Assembly: GCA_964571695.1 (NCBI GenBank)
Contig: CAZNDG010000011.1
Coordinates: forward strand, 1 to 64,000
Direction: 5' to 3'
DNA length: 64,000 bases
From: UBA8958 sp964571695
GTDB lineage: Bacteria; Desulfobacterota; Syntrophia; Syntrophales; UBA8958
Shown piece by piece: positions 59,943 through 64,000 of the stretch. The translations under genes were made by a program, and so were the position numbers. Below the pieces are notes generated by a model. The model was not told the origin of the DNA. It saw only the letters and a list, made by a program, of their open reading frames with translations, and ran no database searches. The number at the start of each line of letters is the position of its first letter. Positions within the stretch are counted from its first letter, which is position 1.

Positions 59943-60917
59943 ATGGAAAAACGACCCTGGATCAAATATGGGGCCTTCTTGGTCATCGCCCTGTTCATGG
60001 CCGTATTCGTTCTGGAACTTGACGCCTATGCCCGGGTGGGCGGCGGCCGTTCCTTCGGCAGCCGCGGCTCGCGATCTTCCTTCAGCACATCCAAACCGTC
60101 CCCAAGCCAACCTTCGAGTCCCTCTCGCGGCATGACCAGCCCGTCGTCGGCGGCGCCGCAGTCACCCCAGCAGGGGGGATTTTTACGTACAATGGGCGCG
60201 GGACTGGCAGGAGGACTTCTGGGCGGCTTGCTCTTCAGCAGCCTCGGCTTCGGTCACGGCGGCGGTTTTGGCGGCGGCATCGGCCTTTTCGATATCATCC
60301 TCATAGGCGGAATCTTGTACGGAATCTACTGGTTCCTTAAACGGCGCCGGCAGCAAGTAGCAACTGCCACCTCACCGGCGTCCTTTTACCAGGCTTCCGG
60401 ACCGCAAACCCCGGTTTTACCCGGTTACGCCCAACCGGCCGGCGAATCATCCCGGGACGACCATGGCGACGACGGCAGGCAAGGTCTCAGCCACATCCGG
60501 CAGATGGACCCACAATTCAACGAAGATAATTTTCAGAACCTCTGCATGGATATCTTCTTCAAGATTCAGGGCGCATGGGCAAATCGGGACATGGCGGCCG
60601 CCCGGTCACTTCTCACCGACGAGATGTTCCGGACCCTCCAGAATGAAGCGGAGCAGATGCAACGGGACAAAAAGTTCAACAAGCTGGAAAACATTGCCGT
60701 CCGCAGCGTGGAGATCACCGAGGCCTGGCAGGAGGAAGGCCGGGATTACATCACGGTCCGTTTTCTGGCCAACCTTCTTGATTACACTGTCTCGGAACGG
60801 GGAGAGTTGCTGGCCGGCAGCAAGACAGACCCGGTCAAGTTCGAGGAATACTGGACCTTTGTCCGCCCCTTGGGCAACAACCCCTGGCAGTTGTCCGGCA
60901 TCGATCAGGGCAGTTAA
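59943..60917 (+). CDS. Tim44-like domain membrane protein
   Basis: A 324-residue protein. An N-terminal hydrophobic segment (about 10-28) is a signal or anchor, then a Ser/Pro-rich low-complexity region, a Gly-rich stretch (FGHGGGFGGGIGLFDIILIG) running into a second hydrophobic helix at about 118-138, and a C-terminal Tim44-like fold (about 185-320: FFKIQGAWANRDMAAARSLL and DYITVRFLANLLDYTV). Such proteins are widespread, membrane-bound and of unknown function in bacteria. The start at 59943 has AAGGAG eight bases upstream; the ATG at 59937 is too close to it. Confidence 0.85.
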   Translation: MEKRPWIKYGAFLVIALFMAVFVLELDAYARVGGGRSFGSRGSRSSFSTSKPSPSQPSSPSRGMTSPSSAAPQSPQQGGFLRTMGAGLAGGLLGGLLFSSLGFGHGGGFGGGIGLFDIILIGGILYGIYWFLKRRRQQVATATSPASFYQASGPQTPVLPGYAQPAGESSRDDHGDDGRQGLSHIRQMDPQFNEDNFQNLCMDIFFKIQGAWANRDMAAARSLLTDEMFRTLQNEAEQMQRDKKFNKLENIAVRSVEITEAWQEEGRDYITVRFLANLLDYTVSERGELLAGSKTDPVKFEEYWTFVRPLGNNPWQLSGIDQGS

Positions 60918-61796
60918 GTGAAACAGAAAGATAGGATAGCCATTGTCGGGCTGGGCAAGGTGGGAACCGCGATGGGATACCTGTTGAAAAAGGCCGGTTA
61001 TCCCATCGCCGCAATAGCCGACCGTAATCCCGAGGCATTGGCGAAGGCCCACCCCTATACCGGCGGACGCATTTGCCCAACCATCGCTACCGCGCCCCGG
61101 GACGCCGATGCCGTGCTCATCACCACCACCGACGACGCCATAGCCTCCGCCTGCCGGGAGCTCGCCGGCGCCCTCCTCCCCGGCCAGAAGGTTATTCATT
61201 GCAGCGGCGCCGGTTCCCTCGATCTTTTGATCTCCGCCCGAGAATCAGGCGCCTTCATCGCCAGTATCCATCCCATCCAGTCCTTCGCCCACGTGGAGGG
61301 GGCCATCGACAACATCCCCGGAAGCACCTTCGGGATCACCGCCGGCGAGGAAATCAGGGAGTGGGCCGTGGATTTCGTCCTCGCTCTGGACGGGGCGCCC
61401 TTTTTCGTTCCCGACACTGACAAACCCCTTTACCACGCCGCGGCCTGCATCGCCTCCAACTATCTGACCACCCTGCTCTATATGGTCGAAGAAATATATC
61501 TGCATCTCGGGCTGAACCGCGAGGAGGCCATTCGCGCCTTCTGGCCGCTGGTCCGGGGAACCTTAAGGAATATCGAATCCCGGGGAACCGTAGAGGCATT
61601 GACGGGACCCATTGCCAGGGGAGATATCGGGACGGTGGAAAAGCACCTGCTTGCTTTTCAGGATAAACTGCCTGAATTTCTCCCCTCCTACCGGGCGCTG
61701 GGCATAACCGCCACGGATCTGGGACTTAAAAAGCGGAGTTTGACGGAAGAAAAGTCAAACATGATCAAACAACTACTTCAGGGAGGAAAAACATGA
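60918..61796 (+). CDS. Rossmann/DUF2520 protein, candidate PanG-type ketopantoate reductase
   Basis: A 292-residue NAD(P)-binding protein: Rossmann motif IVGLGKVGTAMGYLL near residue 8, then HCSGAGSLDLL and IHPIQSF, and an all-helical C-terminal DUF2520 domain (ASNYLTTLLYMVEEIY). The GTG start abuts the stop of the previous gene and its end overlaps panB by four bases (ATGA). Because PanB makes ketopantoate and PanG proteins of Francisella, which I recall as DUF2520 members, reduce it, a ketopantoate reductase role is the best guess. No panE or ilvC is in view to compare. Confidence 0.75.
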   Translation: MKQKDRIAIVGLGKVGTAMGYLLKKAGYPIAAIADRNPEALAKAHPYTGGRICPTIATAPRDADAVLITTTDDAIASACRELAGALLPGQKVIHCSGAGSLDLLISARESGAFIASIHPIQSFAHVEGAIDNIPGSTFGITAGEEIREWAVDFVLALDGAPFFVPDTDKPLYHAAACIASNYLTTLLYMVEEIYLHLGLNREEAIRAFWPLVRGTLRNIESRGTVEALTGPIARGDIGTVEKHLLAFQDKLPEFLPSYRALGITATDLGLKKRSLTEEKSNMIKQLLQGGKT

Positions 61797-62611
61797 GCAC
61801 ACAGGTTCAAATCACCAGGGTGACTACGGCCAAGATTCGGGACATGAAGAAAAAAGGTGAAAAGATCACCATGCTTACCGCCTACGACTATCCCACGGCG
61901 GTGGCAATGGATTCCGCTGGCGTGGATATTTTTCTGGTCGGGGATTCACTGGGCATGGTCGTACTTGGCTACGACAGCACGCTGCCCGTCACCATGGAGG
62001 ACATGCTCCACCACACTAAAGCGGTCTGCCGGGGAACCCAGCGGGCCATGGTGATCGGAGACATGCCATTCATGTCTTATCAGACATCCGTCGCCGAGGG
62101 TGTCCGCAATGCCGGCAGGTTTCTCCAGGAAGCGGGAGCACAGGCGGTAAAGTTAGAAGGTGGACGGGAAGTGGCGGAGGTCACGAGCCGCATCGCCGCC
62201 GCCGGGATTCCAGTCATGGCCCATATCGGTCTGACCCCCCAGTCGGTCCACCAACTGGGGGGCTACAAGGTCCAGGGCAAGGGAGACAAGGCGGCCCGGC
62301 GCCTTTTGGAAGACGCCAAGATCCTGGAAGAGGCGGGGGCCTTTTCCATCGTCCTCGAATGCGTCCCCAAGGGTTTGGCCAAGGAAATCACCGCCGCCCT
62401 TGAAATTCCTACCATCGGCATCGGCGCCGGGGTGGATTGCGACGGCCAGGTCCTGGTCGTCCACGACATGCTTGGTCTCTTCGAACGGTTCACGCCGAAA
62501 TTCGTGAAACAATACGCCCGCATCAACGATCATATCCGGGAAGCGGTGGAGAAATACTGCACGGAGGTGAAGAGCGGCGCCTTCCCCGACGACGCCCACT
62601 CGTTTATGTAG
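61793..62611 (+). CDS. panB: 3-methyl-2-oxobutanoate hydroxymethyltransferase
   Basis: First committed step of pantothenate synthesis: transfer of a hydroxymethyl group from methylene-THF to ketoisovalerate. The 272 residues are typical and the PanB signature is intact: ITMLTAYDYPTAVAMDSAGV, LVGDSLGMVVLGYDSTLPVT, MAHIGLTPQSVHQLGGYKVQ and ECVPKGLAKEIT, with metal ligands in VGDSLG and the active Glu in LECVP. Overlaps the DUF2520 gene; AGGGAGG precedes the ATG. A strong terminator follows at 62690. Confidence 0.95.
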   Translation: MSTQVQITRVTTAKIRDMKKKGEKITMLTAYDYPTAVAMDSAGVDIFLVGDSLGMVVLGYDSTLPVTMEDMLHHTKAVCRGTQRAMVIGDMPFMSYQTSVAEGVRNAGRFLQEAGAQAVKLEGGREVAEVTSRIAAAGIPVMAHIGLTPQSVHQLGGYKVQGKGDKAARRLLEDAKILEEAGAFSIVLECVPKGLAKEITAALEIPTIGIGAGVDCDGQVLVVHDMLGLFERFTPKFVKQYARINDHIREAVEKYCTEVKSGAFPDDAHSFM

Positions 62612-62689
62612 CAGCCGGCCAAAGGCATGATGCAGGTCGATGATTTGCGTCAGCCACGGTCACAAATGATCCGTAATCCGACGTTCACA

Positions 62690-62721
62690 CCGCCCCGCAG
62701 CATTTTTGCGGGGCGGTTTTT
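62690..62721 (+). terminator. Intrinsic terminator of the panB operon
   Basis: CCGCCCCGC (62690-62698) pairs perfectly with GCGGGGCGG (62708-62716), followed by five T (62717-62721). A second hairpin CCCCGCA/TGCGGGG lies at 62731-62750. Confidence 0.9.
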
Positions 62722-62828
62722 CATGATCGGCCCCGCATTAAGCTGCGGGGTATCCAAAACGGCAAGGAAAGAAGTGCGCTTCAGGCAATATAACCCTGAA
62801 ATATTCAATCTTTTCCCGCGGTGCTTAA

Positions 62829-63785
62829 TCACGGCTGTCGTGGCTTTTTTCCCATTCCGACCGCGATCTGTTTGGCCCTGCCGAACGATGTGGTATTCAC
62901 GATCATCTTTCCCGCCGGGGTCGTAGCGGCCAGTTCGTGCATCTGTTGCACCCTTTCCTCGCTGGGCGGATGGGTGCTCATGGCATCGGAGAGACTCTTG
63001 GAAATCCCGCCACCCCCTTTGGAGGCGCTTTTTTCCATCGCCAGAAGTTTTTCGTAAAATTTCCCTACGTGGTCCTTGTCGTATCCCGCCCCCACGGCGT
63101 ATTTAAATCCAAGGCGGTCGGCCTCCATCTCGTCCTCCCGGGAATTTACCAGGAAGGTGTACTTCTGGGCCAGCATTCCTCCGCCTGCTCCTACCGCTCC
63201 TCCCAGGAGTGCCGCTTTGGCATGGCAGGCCGTGTCGTCGGGACCGCAGATCATCCTGCCCAGACCGTAGCCTACGGCGGCGCCCAAGACTGCCCCGCCG
63301 GCGGCGTACATCCAGGTCTTTTTACCTTCTTTTTCCATGGCGTACATCCGCTCGGCGGAATGGCGGGCGACAACGTGACCGATCTCGTGGGAGATCACCC
63401 CGGCAAGTTCCGCCTCATTAGACGCCGCGGCAATGAGCGGTGCCGTAACGAAGATCTTTCCAGCCGGCATGGCAAAGGCGTTGACGTCCGTTACATCCAC
63501 CACGGTGAAGTCATAGTGATAGGGATTGCCCTCCAGGTTGTTCGCCTTGACGATCTTCATCCCTAAATCGGACACATATTTCTGCAGTTCCTTGTTCTGT
63601 GCCGGAGGATAGTCCTTCAACATCTTCGGGAGGGCTTCCTCGGTGAGGCGCCGTTCATCCGCCACGGTCATGCCGGTTTCCTGACCTACATTGCTTCCTT
63701 CCCGATAACGGGAACTCTGGGTGGAGGCGCAGGAGACAAGCGCCGCCACCAATAGAATCAATATGCAAACCAATCTTCTTTTCAT
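62829..63785 (-). CDS. M48-family metalloprotease lipoprotein (BepA/YcaL-like)
   Basis: A 318-residue exported zinc peptidase. The signal peptide ends in the lipobox LVSCAS near residue 20. The catalytic HEIGHVVARH with the following Glu in EDEMEAD is present, preceded by FAMPAGKIFVT. Residues about 155-200 contain a hydrophobic Gly-rich insert (GGAVLGAAVGYGLG, ALLGGAVGAGGGML) that may be a membrane loop. Outer-membrane protein quality control is the known role of relatives (BepA, LoiP). The start at 63785 is chosen because GAGGTG is at the right distance; an ATG two codons upstream is too close to it. Confidence 0.88.
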   Translation of the reverse strand: MKRRLVCILILLVAALVSCASTQSSRYREGSNVGQETGMTVADERRLTEEALPKMLKDYPPAQNKELQKYVSDLGMKIVKANNLEGNPYHYDFTVVDVTDVNAFAMPAGKIFVTAPLIAAASNEAELAGVISHEIGHVVARHSAERMYAMEKEGKKTWMYAAGGAVLGAAVGYGLGRMICGPDDTACHAKAALLGGAVGAGGGMLAQKYTFLVNSREDEMEADRLGFKYAVGAGYDKDHVGKFYEKLLAMEKSASKGGGGISKSLSDAMSTHPPSEERVQQMHELAATTPAGKMIVNTTSFGRAKQIAVGMGKKPRQP

Positions 63786-64000
63786 CGCCATTTCACCTCA
63801 TAAAATTCGTCCCGATCATTCATGCCCGAAGACCGCCATGAATAATTCCGACATCGGCTATTTCTCCCTGCCACGGAATGGCTGCTCTCGCCACTAAAAA
63901 AGTGCATCATTCTTTGGCAGCCTCGGATAAAACAAATAGTCTCAATCAACTGGCCCGGCCGCCGTTCTTCATACCCGGACCGTGATCCCCCGGTCCCGAA
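63786..64000. other. Terminal intergenic stretch
   Basis: No gene is visible in 63786-64000. GGACCG (63977-63982) and CGGTCC (near 63991-63996) form a possible hairpin at the window edge, which may belong to the terminator of a gene outside the window. Confidence 0.4.

Overview
The window looks like part of a chromosome scaffold from a strictly anaerobic, Gram-negative deltaproteobacterium, most likely a syntrophic or fermentative member of the Syntrophaceae (Syntrophus/Smithella-like Desulfobacterota). The reasons are a 2-hydroxyacyl-CoA dehydratase/benzoyl-CoA-reductase-type activase with two catalytic-subunit homologues, several acyl-CoA ligases, a probable Re-citrate synthase, a liv-type ABC transporter operon carrying an embedded acyl-CoA ligase, and lipoprotein and outer-envelope genes. 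This is inferred from gene content; no rRNA is present. A run of 100 N (47122-47221) shows that the sequence is a gapped scaffold.

Layout. 1-5 kb: a nested repeat, 6-phosphofructokinase, ribosomal protein L28, two small unknowns and recJ. 5-12 kb: a minus-strand operon livK-livG-acyl-CoA ligase-livH-livM-livF. It is preceded by what reads as a complete phenylalanine-type transcription attenuator: promoter, Phe-rich leader peptide, antiterminator and terminator. 12-15 kb: a PilS/PilR-like two-component pair. 15-20 kb: activase-MoxR-DUF58-transglutaminase operon. 20-22.5 kb: one polypeptide joining a cyclic-nucleotide-type sensor, acetate kinase and a PduL phosphotransacylase. 22.5-29 kb: two HgdB/BcrBC-like subunits with typA, then another acyl-CoA ligase. 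29-38 kb: comEC, a MinD-like ATPase with two J-domain-derived proteins (one RodZ-like HTH, one SPOR), hisS, aspS and a LysM lipoprotein. 38-46 kb: a Re-citrate-synthase-like enzyme with a C-terminal Cache domain, a UvrD-family helicase, adk, an MBL-fold protein, a phosphoesterase, a bactofilin and an M23 peptidase. 46-51 kb: a decaying stretch with two broken genes (a universal-stress-type protein across the N gap and a lipocalin), a CPA2 antiporter, a second copy of the 88-bp repeat and tRNA-Pro. 51-60 kb: a lytic transglycosylase, then a long minus-strand housekeeping operon gph-tilS-ftsH-folP-acpS-tsaE-lysC-comEA. 60-64 kb: a Tim44-like protein, a DUF2520 (PanG-like) protein with panB, and an M48 lipoprotein peptidase.

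How it fits together. The metabolic theme is CoA-thioester chemistry: uptake of organic or amino acids, CoA activation, radical dehydratase/reductase-type enzymes, and ATP recovery through a fused acetate kinase-phosphotransacylase. The observations that stand out are the Phe attenuator in front of a LIV-type operon, the sensor-AckA-PduL fusion, the citrate-synthase-like-Cache fusion, the MinD/J/J cassette, and a 153-bp MITE with target duplications whose empty site is preserved elsewhere in the same window.
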